Shown: positions 31,963 to 41,409 of the stretch, piece after piece
Position numbering within the stretch: the first letter of the stretch is position 1
How the letters are laid out: each line of letters starts with the position of its first letter
Assembly: GCF_037154075.1 (NCBI RefSeq)
Contig: NZ_JBANRJ010000001.1
Location: forward strand, 2,537,501 to 2,601,500
DNA length: 64,000 nucleotides
Direction: 5' to 3'
Source of the DNA: Sphingobium aromaticiconvertens
GTDB taxonomy: Bacteria; Pseudomonadota; Alphaproteobacteria; Sphingomonadales; Sphingomonadaceae
Position numbers and translations under genes: made by a program
Notes under the pieces: model-generated
What the model was told of the DNA's origin: nothing
Seen by the model: only the letters and a program-made list of their open reading frames with translations
Databases searched by the model: none

Positions 31963-33114
31963 ATGACCGGCAGGACCGATATATTGTTCACGCCCATCGA
32001 CATTGGGGCACTGCGGCTGCGCAACCGCTTCGTGATGGCGCCGATGACCCGCAATTTTTCGCCGGGCGGTATCCCCGCTGAGGGGGTTGCAGGCTATTAT
32101 CGGCGGCGCGCCGAAGCCGATGTGGGCCTGATCGTCACCGAAGGGATCGGCGTCGATCATCCCGCTGCGTTGGGGCGGGAATCCGTAGGTGGAGGTGCAT
32201 CGCCGGTGCTGCATGGTGAGGCGGCGCTGGCGCAATGGCGTGATGTCGTGGCGGGCGTTCATGCGGCAGGTGGGCTGATCGTACCCCAGCTCTGGCATCA
32301 AGGCGTCATTCGCGCGCCGGGGACGGGCTATCATCCCGACGCCCCTTCGTCCCGCCCGTCGGGGACGTGGGGACCGACCGACCGGGCGATGGTTCCGCCC
32401 GACTATCTGGAACTTGTGCGCGAAAACACGGCGCCCCTGAGCGATAGCGAGATCGGCGACATCATCGCGGCCTTTGCCCGCAGCGCGGCCAATGCGATGG
32501 CTGTGGGGTTCGACGGCGTCGCCTTGCATGGTGCGCATGGCTATCTGATCGACAGCTTTTTTTGGCAGCAGACGAATATACGCGAAGACCGCTGGGGAGG
32601 GGACATCGCGGCGCGCGCCCGTTTCGCCGCTGCGGTGGTGCGTGAGATCCGGGCCGCGACCGCACCCGATTTCCCGATCATCTTCCGTTTCTCGCAATGG
32701 AAGCTGCAAGATTATGATGCGCGCAACGCGGAGACGCCGGCGGAACTGGAGGCAATGCTCGCGCCGATCGTGGATGCTGGTGTGGACGTGTTCGACGCAA
32801 GCACCCGCATCTTCACCGCGCCCGCCTTTGAGGGATCGGACCTCAGCCTCGCGGGATGGGCGAAAAAGCTGACCGGCAAGCCGACCATCGCGGTGGGCGG
32901 GGTTGGTTTAAGCAAGGATCTGCAATCCTCCTTCGTCCAGCCGACGGTGATGATGGACAATCTGTCGCTGGTCGCGGAGCGTATGGCGCAGGGCGAATTT
33001 GACCTGATTGGCGTCGGACGTGCGCTGTTGATGGATGCCCAATGGGTGCAGCGGATGCGTGCCGGGGCGCAGGTCAACCCGTTCCGCCTGGAGGCATACG
33101 CCTCGCTCGACTAA
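31963..33114 (+). CDS. Old yellow enzyme family NADH:flavin oxidoreductase
   Basis: This 383-residue TIM-barrel flavoprotein starts FTPIDIGALRLRNRFVMAPMTR, typical of OYE-like enone reductases, and has the His-x-x-His pair at HGAHGYLIDSFFWQQ and a C-terminal FMN-phosphate site near GVGRALLMD. It reduces an activated C=C bond with NAD(P)H. Tandem ATG codons at 31960 and 31963 follow AAGAGAGG. Stop overlaps the convergent SDR stop by four bases. Confidence 0.9.
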   Translation: MTGRTDILFTPIDIGALRLRNRFVMAPMTRNFSPGGIPAEGVAGYYRRRAEADVGLIVTEGIGVDHPAALGRESVGGGASPVLHGEAALAQWRDVVAGVHAAGGLIVPQLWHQGVIRAPGTGYHPDAPSSRPSGTWGPTDRAMVPPDYLELVRENTAPLSDSEIGDIIAAFARSAANAMAVGFDGVALHGAHGYLIDSFFWQQTNIREDRWGGDIAARARFAAAVVREIRAATAPDFPIIFRFSQWKLQDYDARNAETPAELEAMLAPIVDAGVDVFDASTRIFTAPAFEGSDLSLAGWAKKLTGKPTIAVGGVGLSKDLQSSFVQPTVMMDNLSLVAERMAQGEFDLIGVGRALLMDAQWVQRMRAGAQVNPFRLEAYASLD

Positions 33115-33836
33115 TGATTGTCCGCTGCGGCGTAGATCTGGATGCGGGCCATGTTGGTCCGTTCCGATTGTTGCGCCATGAAGGTGACGGCCTGCGCGAT
33201 ATCTTCAGCTTGCATAGGCGGAATGAAGCTGTCCCAGGCGGGTTGTCCGCGGCTCTTCATGTCTTCGAATATCTCGGTGCTGGTGGTGCCGGGGGCCACG
33301 ATCCCGACCTTGACGCCCGATCCCGCCAACTCGACGCGCAGGCAATCGGTAAAGGCTTCCAGCGCGCGCTTCAGGCCGCCGTAGACCCCTACGCCGGGAG
33401 CAATGATATTGGCGCCGATGCTGGATATATTGATGATCTGGCCTTTGCCCGCCGCCTTCATCGTTCGACCGAACAGGGTGCTCGTCCGCACGACAGCCTC
33501 ATAGTTCAGGGCGATCATGGGGCGTAATTGGTCGAGGTCGAACTGGTCGAGCGGGGCGGCGTGGAGGATGCCGGCGTTGTTGACGAGGATGTCGGCGCGC
33601 CCGAAGCGGTCCAGCACAAAGTCGTGAAGGGCCTGTGGCGCATCGGGGTCTGCCATGTCGGTGGCGAAGGGCAGGGCACCCTTGCCGAGTTCGGATACCA
33701 TGGCCGACAGACGGTCGGCGCGGCGCGCAACGACGACCAGCGTTGCCCCCGCCTGCGCCAGCGCGCGGGCACTGGCCGCGCCTATGCCCGAAGAGGCGCC
33801 GGTGACGATGGCGATCTGACCGTTCAGGCTGGTCAT
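33111..33836 (-). CDS. SDR family oxidoreductase
   Basis: This 241-residue classical SDR has TGASSGIG (12-19), NNAG (86-89), Ser138, Tyr152 and Lys156 (VYGGLKRAL). GGGAGGA precedes the ATG. It lies last in the three-gene reverse run NTF2, MDR, SDR from 35297. Its end overlaps the OYE-family gene end tail-to-tail. Confidence 0.9.
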   Translation of the reverse strand: MTSLNGQIAIVTGASSGIGAASARALAQAGATLVVVARRADRLSAMVSELGKGALPFATDMADPDAPQALHDFVLDRFGRADILVNNAGILHAAPLDQFDLDQLRPMIALNYEAVVRTSTLFGRTMKAAGKGQIINISSIGANIIAPGVGVYGGLKRALEAFTDCLRVELAGSGVKVGIVAPGTTSTEIFEDMKSRGQPAWDSFIPPMQAEDIAQAVTFMAQQSERTNMARIQIYAAADNH

Positions 33837-33859
33837 TGATAGTCCTCCCTAAAGTGCGT

Positions 33860-34861
33860 TCAAACGAGGCGGATCAGCCGCTTGCCGTGATTTTCTCCCC
33901 GATAGAGGCCGGCGAGTGCATCGGGGCAGGCCGCGATGCCGTCCAATATGTCCTCGCGCCACTTGAGGTGGCCATCCTTGATCCAGGCCCGCAACTGCGC
34001 GACGGCCTCGGCGCAGCGGGCCATATGGTCGAAGATGACGAAACCTTCCATGCGGGCACGCTTCACCAGTAAATGCCGTTCGACGCGGGGGCCAAGGGGC
34101 CATGGAGCCCAGCGATCAATCGACGCAGTGCCACAGACCACCACCCGGCCGCGCAGGGCGAGGTGGGGAAGAACCGTGTCGCTGATCGCACCCGCGACGT
34201 TGTCGAAATAGATGTCGATCCCATTCGACGCTGCCTTGGCAATGGCGGGACCTAAATCCTGGCTCCGGTAGTCGAGCGCCGCGTCATAGCCAAATTCCTC
34301 GACGCACCGTCGGACTTTGTCCGGGCCGCCAGCGATGCCGATCGTTTGGCAGCCCAGGATGCGCGCGATCTGGCCCGCCGCCGAGCCAACCGCACCAGCG
34401 GCGGTCGAAACCAGCACGGTTTCTCCCGCCTTGGGTTGGCCGACCAGGGTCAGGGCAAGATAGGCGGTGACGCCGTTGATGCCCAATATGCCGAGAGAAG
34501 CGCGCATTTCCTGCGCATTGGTCCGCTGGACGATCTGCTCCGGCGTCACGCAGGCATAATCCTGCCATCCGAACCAGCCGGATACATAGTCTCCGGCCTG
34601 ATAATCGGGATGCCGCGATTCGACGACCTCCCCGGATGCCAGGCTGCGCATCACCGATCCGAGTTCGATCGACGTGGCATAGTTGCCGACGTCGGCGATC
34701 CAGCCGCGCATCGCGGGCTCGACCGAGAGATAATGATTGCGCACCAGCAGCTCGCCTGGCTGCGGATTTGCTATGGTGGATGTGCGGATCGCGAAATGTT
34801 CGGCCTGCGCAATGCCGGTCGGACGAGCCACCAGGACCACCTGTCGATTGCCGTCAGCCAT
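33860..34861 (-). CDS. MDR-family NADP-dependent alkenal/enone reductase (CurA/PTGR-type)
   Basis: This 333-residue protein matches the leukotriene-B4-dehydrogenase/prostaglandin-reductase branch of the MDR superfamily: NHYLSVEPAMRGWI near residue 45, the NADP fold VLVSTAAGAVGSAAGQIARILG near 145 and YFDNVAGAISDTVLPHL near 220. It has no zinc ligands. It should reduce an enone or enal double bond. ATG at 34861 overlaps the NTF2 gene stop by eight bases; the upstream frame is not homologous. Confidence 0.9.
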   Translation of the reverse strand: MADGNRQVVLVARPTGIAQAEHFAIRTSTIANPQPGELLVRNHYLSVEPAMRGWIADVGNYATSIELGSVMRSLASGEVVESRHPDYQAGDYVSGWFGWQDYACVTPEQIVQRTNAQEMRASLGILGINGVTAYLALTLVGQPKAGETVLVSTAAGAVGSAAGQIARILGCQTIGIAGGPDKVRRCVEEFGYDAALDYRSQDLGPAIAKAASNGIDIYFDNVAGAISDTVLPHLALRGRVVVCGTASIDRWAPWPLGPRVERHLLVKRARMEGFVIFDHMARCAEAVAQLRAWIKDGHLKWREDILDGIAACPDALAGLYRGENHGKRLIRLV

Positions 34862-35297
34862 CCAGTCCTGCCTTGACCATGGTGAAGCGGCGACGGGCGA
34901 TCTTCCAACCGTCGGAGGTCCGGACCAGCGCGTCGTCATAATAGCCCGCCGCACGATGCGTTATGCCACCCTGGGTCGCTTCGGTCAGGATCGCATCGAC
35001 ATAGCTGCGTGCGCGGATTTCGTCATTGCAGTTCTCCACGACGATGTTCGTGATGCGGTGCAGGGTCGACCCCATGTGTCGGTGCGCCGCTTCCATATAT
35101 TCGGTGATCTCGCGGGGGCCGCGCCAGCTGCCGAACGAACCATAGTCGGCTTCGCAGTCTTGCGAAAAGCAGGTTCTGAAAAGCGGCCAATCCCGTGTGT
35201 CTATGCCCGTCGCATAGCGCAGTAACAGCCTGCGTATCGCGGACTCGTCGTCCGCCGCGACCGGCTGGCGCCTGGGCAGGCTGCTAGGTGCCCGCAT
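34854..35297 (-). CDS. NTF2/SnoaL-like protein
   Basis: This 147-residue protein has the dehydratase/SnoaL pattern AIRRLLLRYATGIDTRDWPLFRTCF and a C-terminal GYYDDALVRTSDGWKIARRRFT. It resembles the proteins of this type at 40898 and 60225. Several ATG codons are in frame; 35297 has GGGAGG six bases before it. It could catalyse an isomerisation, a dehydration or a ring-hydration step; no active-site prediction is secure. Confidence 0.83.
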   Translation of the reverse strand: MRAPSSLPRRQPVAADDESAIRRLLLRYATGIDTRDWPLFRTCFSQDCEADYGSFGSWRGPREITEYMEAAHRHMGSTLHRITNIVVENCNDEIRARSYVDAILTEATQGGITHRAAGYYDDALVRTSDGWKIARRRFTMVKAGLDG

Positions 35298-35350
35298 TTT
35301 CATCCTCCCTGTTGTTGGAAGCAAGCATAAGCACGGCGTCGGCGAGCAGG

Positions 35351-35366
35351 CCCGCCGAAGGATAGG
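35351..35366 (+). promoter_or_regulatory. Shared element CCNNNC-N4-GRTAGG (site 7)
   Basis: The sequence CCCGCC-GAAG-GATAGG is 72 bp before the ABM-domain gene and faces it. The same gap precedes the divergent NTF2-MDR-SDR run. Confidence 0.7.
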
Positions 35367-35438
35367 GCACGCGGCCTATGCAGCGAGATCTTATGTTTGA
35401 GCGCGCAATTGGTGCAGCGGTGAGAGGAGCTCGACGGA

Positions 35439-35747
35439 ATGATCCTGATTGACGTGGCGCTGACGACGAGCGAGGCGCACCGAACAGCCTTCCTGAACCT
35501 CTTGCGGGATACCGTGACAGGGTCGTTGGAAGAGGAGGGCTGCGTGACCTATCGCGCTACTATCGCGTTGGACGATCCGCTGCGGTTCCATTTGCTGGAG
35601 CTGTGGGAAAATGAACCGGCCTATCTGGCGCATAGCAAGGGCGCGGTGCTGGCGCGTTTCCTTCAGCAATTGCCGGATTGCGGGCGTATCCTGTCCATCG
35701 TGCGCCGGGAAGGGGCGATCGCGCCTTATCCGGCGGCCCGGACATGA
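35439..35747 (+). CDS. ABM-domain (antibiotic biosynthesis monooxygenase-like) protein
   Basis: This 102-residue protein has the ferredoxin-like ABM fold: MILIDVALTTSEAHRTAFLNLL, then EEGCVTYRATIALDDPLRFHLLELWENEPAYLAH. Members are cofactor-free monooxygenases or ligand-binding proteins. The stop overlaps the serine-hydrolase start (ATGA), so it leads a forward operon of three coupled genes: ABM, serine hydrolase, GMC oxidoreductase. Confidence 0.85.
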   Translation: MILIDVALTTSEAHRTAFLNLLRDTVTGSLEEEGCVTYRATIALDDPLRFHLLELWENEPAYLAHSKGAVLARFLQQLPDCGRILSIVRREGAIAPYPAART

Positions 35748-36892
35748 TGGTCGATAGCCCCGCCAACCGCACGGTTCAGGCCGCGCTGGAGCGCGCGATC
35801 GCGGATAAGGGTGAGATTGGCGTCCAGGTGGCAGCCTATCTTGGTGAGGAACTGGTGATCGACTGTTGGGCGGGGCTGGCCGATCGGGAAACCGGACGTT
35901 CAGTCGATGGGGACACGCTGTTCAATGTCTTTTCGGTATCGAAGGCGATAGTCTCGACCGCCGTCCATGTGCAGGCGGAAAAGGGGCTGGTCGATTATGA
36001 TCGGCCGATCGCTGACTATTGGCCTGAATTTGCCCAGAACGGCAAAGGGGACATCACCGTTCGCGATGCGCTCAACCACCATACGGGCACGCCGCAAATG
36101 CCACCTGGGACGACGCCCGAAACGATCTGTGACTGGGATTATATGGTGCGCGGAATTGCCGCGCTGACGCCCATTTTGCCGCGCGACAAGCCCGCCTATC
36201 AGGCCATGTCTTTCGGCTGGATTTTGGGGGAAATAGTCAAGCGAACCGATCCTGCAGGGCGTGATTTCGCGCGGTTCATCCAGGAAGAAATTTGCGAACC
36301 CTATGGCATCACCGACCTGTGGATGGGCATATCGGATGAAGCGGAGCGGCGGGTTGCAAAGCTGGTTGATGAGGGGTCTTCGGGCAGCTTCCCCGACGAT
36401 AGCTATTTCGCGATGGCCCTGCCCAATAATGTCCGCTTGGTTCCCGACATATTCGAGCGGCCAGCGGTGCGGCGCGCGACCATCGCGGCGGTAGGGGGTA
36501 TCTTCAACGCACGCAGCGCGGCGCGGTTCTGGGCCATTCTGGCGAATCGCGGCACATTGAGTGGAAAGCGATTGCTGTCGCCCGAGCGCGTCGATGCAGC
36601 ATGTTTGCCGCGCGCCAACAGCGACGCGCCTGATCCTGTTTATTTCAACGCGCCCATGCCGCTCAGCCAGGGCGGTTTCTGGATGTATTCACCCACGACC
36701 CCGCTCACCTGCCCGGCCAAGGGGCAGCGCACGATCTGCGTTCCGGGCGCGGGCGGATCGCTGGGCTGGGCCGATCCCGATACGGGGCTGGCCGTCGCCT
36801 TCTGTCACAATCGGATGATGCGCCCACGCACTTGCGAGGATCATCCGCTCAGCGAGATCGCCGATGTGATTCGTGCGAGTCTGGGCCTTTGA
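35744..36892 (+). CDS. Beta-lactamase-fold serine hydrolase (family VIII esterase type)
   Basis: This 382-residue protein has the SxxK motif SVSK with Ser64 and Lys67, and a Tyr near PAYQAMSFGW as second-motif candidate. Lack of a signal peptide suggests a cytoplasmic esterase or amidase rather than a secreted beta-lactamase. The C-terminal GAGGSLGWADPDTGLAVAF replaces the KTG box. The ATG overlaps the ABM stop; its own stop overlaps the TTG start of the GMC gene (TTGA). It could cleave an ester or lactone in the pathway. Confidence 0.9.
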   Translation: MMVDSPANRTVQAALERAIADKGEIGVQVAAYLGEELVIDCWAGLADRETGRSVDGDTLFNVFSVSKAIVSTAVHVQAEKGLVDYDRPIADYWPEFAQNGKGDITVRDALNHHTGTPQMPPGTTPETICDWDYMVRGIAALTPILPRDKPAYQAMSFGWILGEIVKRTDPAGRDFARFIQEEICEPYGITDLWMGISDEAERRVAKLVDEGSSGSFPDDSYFAMALPNNVRLVPDIFERPAVRRATIAAVGGIFNARSAARFWAILANRGTLSGKRLLSPERVDAACLPRANSDAPDPVYFNAPMPLSQGGFWMYSPTTPLTCPAKGQRTICVPGAGGSLGWADPDTGLAVAFCHNRMMRPRTCEDHPLSEIADVIRASLGL

Positions 36893-38493
36893 GCGAAGAA
36901 ATTTTCGACCATGTGATCGTAGGTGGCGGCACGGCGGCGGGCATAATTGCCTGGCGACTGACCGAGGCGGGGCGCAGCATATTGGTGCTGGAGGCAGGGC
37001 CGCGAGACGATAATTTCTATCACCGCGTGCCCGCAGGGTTCATCAAGACCCTATTTGATCCGCGGGTCACATGGCAATTGGCGAGCGAGCCGAACCCGAA
37101 TAGCGACAACCGGCCGATCCAATATACCCAGGGCAGGGTGTTGGGCGGGTCGAGCAGCGTCAACGGCATGGTCTATAATCGCGGCCAGCGCGCTGATTTT
37201 GACTATTGGGCGCAGTTGGGCAACCGTGGCTGGGGCTATGACGACATCCTGCCCTATTTCCGCCGGACCGAGCGACTGGAGGGAGAAGGAGATGACACCT
37301 ATCGCGGGCGCGAAGGGCGGCTTGATGTCTCGACTTCACCTTGGCCGAGCGCGGTTGTCGATGCATTCATCGAGTCCGCCTTGGGGCGGGGCCATCCCTA
37401 TAATCCCGACTATAATGGCGCACGGCACGAAGGGGTTGGTCGCTATCAGAGCGCAATCGGGCGCGGACGGCGGATGAGCACAGCCAATGCCTTTCTGCAC
37501 CCCGCGCGGCGAAAGGGGGCCATGGTCCGCACGGACGCGCTGGTCACGCGCATTGTGATGGAGGGGCGACGCGCGACGGGGGTTGCCTATCTGCATCATG
37601 GTGCGGCCAAGCAGGTCAAGGCGCGGCGCGGTGTGATCGTTTCGGCGGGGACCACCAATACGCCCAAATTGCTCCAGCTCTCCGGCATTGGGCCGGTCGA
37701 CCTTCTGAAACAGCATGGCATCGACGTTGTTCAGGCATTGCCGGGCGTTGGCGAGAATTTCCACGATCATTACAGCCCGCGCCTCGTCGTGCGGCTACGC
37801 GAGGGCGTGGATAGCCTCAATGCGCATGTCACGGGCCTGCCACTGGTCGGGCAGGTGGCGCGGTGGCTGACAGGCTGGCCGAGTATATTGGCGCTGTCGC
37901 CCGCGCTGGTACACCTGTTTGGACGCAGCAATCCAGCCTTCGACATCACCGACTACAGCCTCGTGTTCACGCCGGGGAGCTACAGGCAGGGCTTTATTGG
38001 GCGGCTGGACGATTTCCCCGGCATGACCTGCGGCGCGTGGCAGATGCGGCCCGAAAGCCGAGGGCATGTGCGGATCGCCTCGGTCGATGTCCGGGATGCC
38101 CCTCGACTGGACGCCAATTATCTTGGCGAAGAGAAGGACAGGATCGTGTTGGTCGCTGCCCTGAGAGAGGCAAGGGCGATCCTATCGAGCGAACCGCTGG
38201 CTGCCTTGGCGGATCGAGAACTGTTTCCAGGAAGCGATGTGCAGAGCGATGATGAATGGCTGGGTTTTGCCAGGCAATATGGCAATAGCAGCTATCATCT
38301 GGTCGGTACGGCGAAGATGGGACCGGCAACCGATCCCATGGCCGTTGTCGATGATCGGTTGCGCGTGCACGGGCTGGACGGGCTGCATGTCGTCGATGCT
38401 TCGGTCATGCCCGTGATCCCATCGGCCAATACCTATGCTGCAACCATGATGATCGCCGAAAAGGCGTCGGACATGATCCTGTCCGACGCCTGA
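36889..38493 (+). CDS. GMC-family oxidoreductase (choline-dehydrogenase-like)
   Basis: This 534-residue flavoprotein has the FAD fold HVIVGGGTAAGIIAWRL, GMC signature 1 GRVLGGSSSVNGMVYNRG, signature 2 SAGTTNTPKLLQLSGIGP, and the active His in SSYHLVGTAKMG with a final SANTYAATMM. It should oxidise a primary alcohol to an aldehyde. The start is TTG at 36889 inside the upstream stop (TTGA); no ATG or GTG near by gives a complete N-terminus. It is convergent with the PQQ dehydrogenase, which may oxidise a similar alcohol or aldehyde. Confidence 0.9.
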   Translation: MSEEIFDHVIVGGGTAAGIIAWRLTEAGRSILVLEAGPRDDNFYHRVPAGFIKTLFDPRVTWQLASEPNPNSDNRPIQYTQGRVLGGSSSVNGMVYNRGQRADFDYWAQLGNRGWGYDDILPYFRRTERLEGEGDDTYRGREGRLDVSTSPWPSAVVDAFIESALGRGHPYNPDYNGARHEGVGRYQSAIGRGRRMSTANAFLHPARRKGAMVRTDALVTRIVMEGRRATGVAYLHHGAAKQVKARRGVIVSAGTTNTPKLLQLSGIGPVDLLKQHGIDVVQALPGVGENFHDHYSPRLVVRLREGVDSLNAHVTGLPLVGQVARWLTGWPSILALSPALVHLFGRSNPAFDITDYSLVFTPGSYRQGFIGRLDDFPGMTCGAWQMRPESRGHVRIASVDVRDAPRLDANYLGEEKDRIVLVAALREARAILSSEPLAALADRELFPGSDVQSDDEWLGFARQYGNSSYHLVGTAKMGPATDPMAVVDDRLRVHGLDGLHVVDASVMPVIPSANTYAATMMIAEKASDMILSDA

Positions 38494-38514
38494 TAGGACA
38501 TTATTTCTGGGGCA

Positions 38515-40851
38515 TCATTTCTTCGGCAAGGCGTAAGCGATCAGCTGATCGCTTGCCCCCGATAACATGGCGCCATGTCCACCCGCTGCAATCACCACGA
38601 ACTGTCGGCCACTGGCGTTGGACCAGTAGGCTGTGGGTGATGCATTGCCGCCCGCAGGCAGGCGCGCCTTCCACAGCAGTCGGCCAGTCTCGGTCTCATA
38701 GGCGCGGAAGGCATGTTCCTGGGTCGCTCCAATGAAGGTGAGGCCGCTCGCCGTTGCAACCGATCCGCCGATATTGGGCACGCCCATCGGGATCGGCACG
38801 AAGGTGGGCAGCGCCAATGGACCGCTATCGCGTGAGGTGCCGAAAATGTGGCTCCACACCATCTTGCCGGTTCTAAGGTCCACCGCGTTGATCCGCCCAT
38901 AGGGCGGCTGCTGGCAGGGAATGGCGAGCGGTGAAAGGAAGGGTGCGATCTGTGCTGCATAGCCTACGCCCTGCTGGGCCACCGGGCCGCCGACATCGCT
39001 CATATGGCTGGCGGTCATCGGCTTGATGCCGCGTTGATCCGCCTCGGCTCGGGGAATGAGCCGATTATAGTTGCCGACCTGGTTATTGTTGACGATCATC
39101 AGGCCACGGCCGGGATCGACCGAAATGCCGCCCCAGTCGATTCCGCCCAGATAACCTGGCCATGTGACGGTATAATGGTCGGTCGATAGCGGCGTCATGT
39201 CGCCGTCGAAGCGGGCCTGTTTGAAGCGAATGCGGCAGATTGCCTGGTCGATCGGGGTCAGACCCCACATCCCCTTTTCGGTCGGGCGCGGGCCGCCGAA
39301 ACTCGGGATGCCGACAGAATAGGGCTGCGTTTTCGCGACTCTTTCACCGGGCACGCCGCCCTGCGGTACGGAACGTTCCTCGACCGGCATAAGGGGCTTG
39401 CCGGTTACACGATCGAGGAAGAAGATTTCGCCGCGCTTGGTTGGCTGGAGCAGGCCGCGCACGCCGTTGGGCAGATCGATCAACGTAGGCTGCGCAGGTA
39501 CATCATAGTCCCACAGGTCATGATGGGTGGTCTGGAAGGACCAGCGAACAGCGCCGCTCTGTGCGTCGAGCGCGATCACCGAACTGGAATAGCGGTCATC
39601 ATTGGCGGTGCGATGCCCGCCGAAATAGTCAGGCGTTGCATTGCCGGTAGGCAGATAAACGAGGCCGAGATTTTCGTCCGAACTCATCGGTGCCCAACTG
39701 TTGGGCGTGCCGGGGGTGAATGTTTCGCTGGGTTGCGCCTGGCCATGTTCGTCTGGACGGCTGGTGTCGAAAGCCCAGGAAAATTGGCCGGTGACGGCAT
39801 CGAAGGCCCGCACGACGCCGGACGGCTCCTTGATCTTCTGCCCGTCCATGACCCAGCCGCCCAGGACCAGGCGCCCGCGAACAAGAGCGGGGGGAGAGGT
39901 GACGAAATAATAGCCCTTCTCGACGGTTCCCAGGCCAGCCTTGAGATCGACCTGGCCTTTGCTGCCGAAACCGGGGCAGGGCTTCCCGCTCGCGGCATCA
40001 AGCGCGATCAGACGAGCATCGAGCGTTGCGGTATAGATCCGCTCAGCACATAAACCGGATGCTTCGGGCACCCGATAATAGGTTACGCCCCGGCAGACGA
40101 GGCCATAGACGCCGGTGAGATCGGTCTTGGGATTGTGGCGCCAGAGCTGCCGCCCGGTTTCGGGATCGAGCGCGATCACGTCATTATTGCCCGCGCACAG
40201 GAACAGGCGATTGCCGACTTTTAGGGGATTGGCCTGAAAGGCGGTGCCCTGCTTCCCATCGCCCAGCTTCCCCGTGCGATAGGTCCAGGCGGGTTTGAGG
40301 TTGCCGACATTGGCCGGGGTAATCTGCGCCAGCGGTGAGAAGCGTGATCCGCCCCGATCATTGCCATAAGCGATCCAGTCGCCATCTGCGGCCTGCGACG
40401 GTGATGGCCCCCAGGCAGTGCTGGTGGCTGCGGGCGTGCGATCGGCCCAGAAGGCGAGGCCCAAGCCACCGACCAGCATCAATGCAAGGGCGGGCCACAA
40501 TATATGCGCGCCCGGCAGCGGTGCTTCCCGACCGACATGCCGCCGGAAAGAAGGGGTGAGCATGTAGAGGCCCATGCAAACGGGCATGGCAAGACGTGGC
40601 GCGAGCGCCCAACCATCCATGCCGGCCTCCCAGAGTGCCCAGATCAGATTGGCCCCCAGATAGGCCCAATAAAGTGAGATCGATGCCGGAGATTTGCGCC
40701 ACGCCAGAAAGGCTGTGATCAGCATCACCAGACCAGAGGCCATATACCAGGGTGATCCACCCAGCAGAAGCAGTCGCCCGCCCAGCCAGACAAGCGATGC
40801 TCCCGTGACAAGCAGGATCAGAAGAAAAACAAGGTTAAAAAAACGCTGCAT
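38515..40851 (-). CDS. Membrane-bound PQQ-dependent dehydrogenase (glucose/quinate type)
   Basis: This 778-residue protein has four to five membrane segments in the first 130 residues and then an eight-bladed PQQ propeller with tryptophan-docking repeats and a C-terminal GGNASPTAYWSNASGRQFVVIAAGGHG. The catalytic face would be periplasmic, passing electrons to ubiquinone. ATG at 40851 follows GGGGGACA. No PQQ biosynthesis gene is in the window. It lies 46 bp after an NTF2-like gene in the same direction. Confidence 0.92.
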   Translation of the reverse strand: MQRFFNLVFLLILLVTGASLVWLGGRLLLLGGSPWYMASGLVMLITAFLAWRKSPASISLYWAYLGANLIWALWEAGMDGWALAPRLAMPVCMGLYMLTPSFRRHVGREAPLPGAHILWPALALMLVGGLGLAFWADRTPAATSTAWGPSPSQAADGDWIAYGNDRGGSRFSPLAQITPANVGNLKPAWTYRTGKLGDGKQGTAFQANPLKVGNRLFLCAGNNDVIALDPETGRQLWRHNPKTDLTGVYGLVCRGVTYYRVPEASGLCAERIYTATLDARLIALDAASGKPCPGFGSKGQVDLKAGLGTVEKGYYFVTSPPALVRGRLVLGGWVMDGQKIKEPSGVVRAFDAVTGQFSWAFDTSRPDEHGQAQPSETFTPGTPNSWAPMSSDENLGLVYLPTGNATPDYFGGHRTANDDRYSSSVIALDAQSGAVRWSFQTTHHDLWDYDVPAQPTLIDLPNGVRGLLQPTKRGEIFFLDRVTGKPLMPVEERSVPQGGVPGERVAKTQPYSVGIPSFGGPRPTEKGMWGLTPIDQAICRIRFKQARFDGDMTPLSTDHYTVTWPGYLGGIDWGGISVDPGRGLMIVNNNQVGNYNRLIPRAEADQRGIKPMTASHMSDVGGPVAQQGVGYAAQIAPFLSPLAIPCQQPPYGRINAVDLRTGKMVWSHIFGTSRDSGPLALPTFVPIPMGVPNIGGSVATASGLTFIGATQEHAFRAYETETGRLLWKARLPAGGNASPTAYWSNASGRQFVVIAAGGHGAMLSGASDQLIAYALPKK

Positions 40852-40897
40852 GATGGTTGTCCCCCGACGCGAAACGGAATGATTGGCGCTAGGGCTC

Positions 40898-41356
40898 TCA
40901 GGCGGGGGGGAGTTGTGCCGCCAGCCAATCGGGCACATTCATCCGATAGCATTTCTGTTCGTAAAGACGGCTGATCTTCCAGCCTTCATCTGTTCGAACG
41001 AAATCATGAATATACCAAAGACCAAAGACCAGCGTATCGGTCGTCTCGCCATTGCTGACCGTCATCGGGTTGTAGCAGGCTGTTTTGGTCTGCGCCCGGT
41101 CGCCTTCGATCCGATATTGCGTAGTGGAAACCGCGTGCTGAAACGCGAGAATCGGAGTCAGGCTTTCCGCGAGGAATTGCTTGATCTCTGCAAGGCTCCC
41201 CGACACGCCGACCATTTCTGAATAGTCGATGATCGCGTCCGGAGTGAAATTGTGGTCCAGCGCATCCCAGTCGCGTGTGTCGACGGCATAGCAATAGCCC
41301 ACGATAAGGTCCTGAATCTCGAACCGGTCCGACATTTCCTGTACAGTAAGCGGCAT
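40898..41356 (-). CDS. NTF2/SnoaL-like protein
   Basis: This 152-residue protein has SDRFEIQDLIVGYCYAVDTRDWDAL at its N-terminus and GLWYIHDFVRTDEGWKISRLYEQK at its C-terminus, as in dehydratase-like NTF2 proteins. GGAGGAGAG lies just before the ATG, and the ATTCTATAGAAT palindrome begins 12 bp upstream of the start. It precedes the PQQ dehydrogenase gene. Confidence 0.85.
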   Translation of the reverse strand: MPLTVQEMSDRFEIQDLIVGYCYAVDTRDWDALDHNFTPDAIIDYSEMVGVSGSLAEIKQFLAESLTPILAFQHAVSTTQYRIEGDRAQTKTACYNPMTVSNGETTDTLVFGLWYIHDFVRTDEGWKISRLYEQKCYRMNVPDWLAAQLPPA

Positions 41357-41368
41357 GATCTCTCCTCC

Positions 41369-41380
41369 ATTCTATAGAAT
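41369..41380. promoter_or_regulatory. Palindrome ATTCTATAGAAT (second copy)
   Basis: This perfect 12-mer is identical to 20113-20124. It lies between the NTF2-like gene on the minus strand and the GRTAGG element at 41410, so both divergent genes could be under its control. Confidence 0.5.
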
Positions 41381-41409
41381 CCTGCTCTCATGCCGAGCGA
41401 TCTTCGCCG

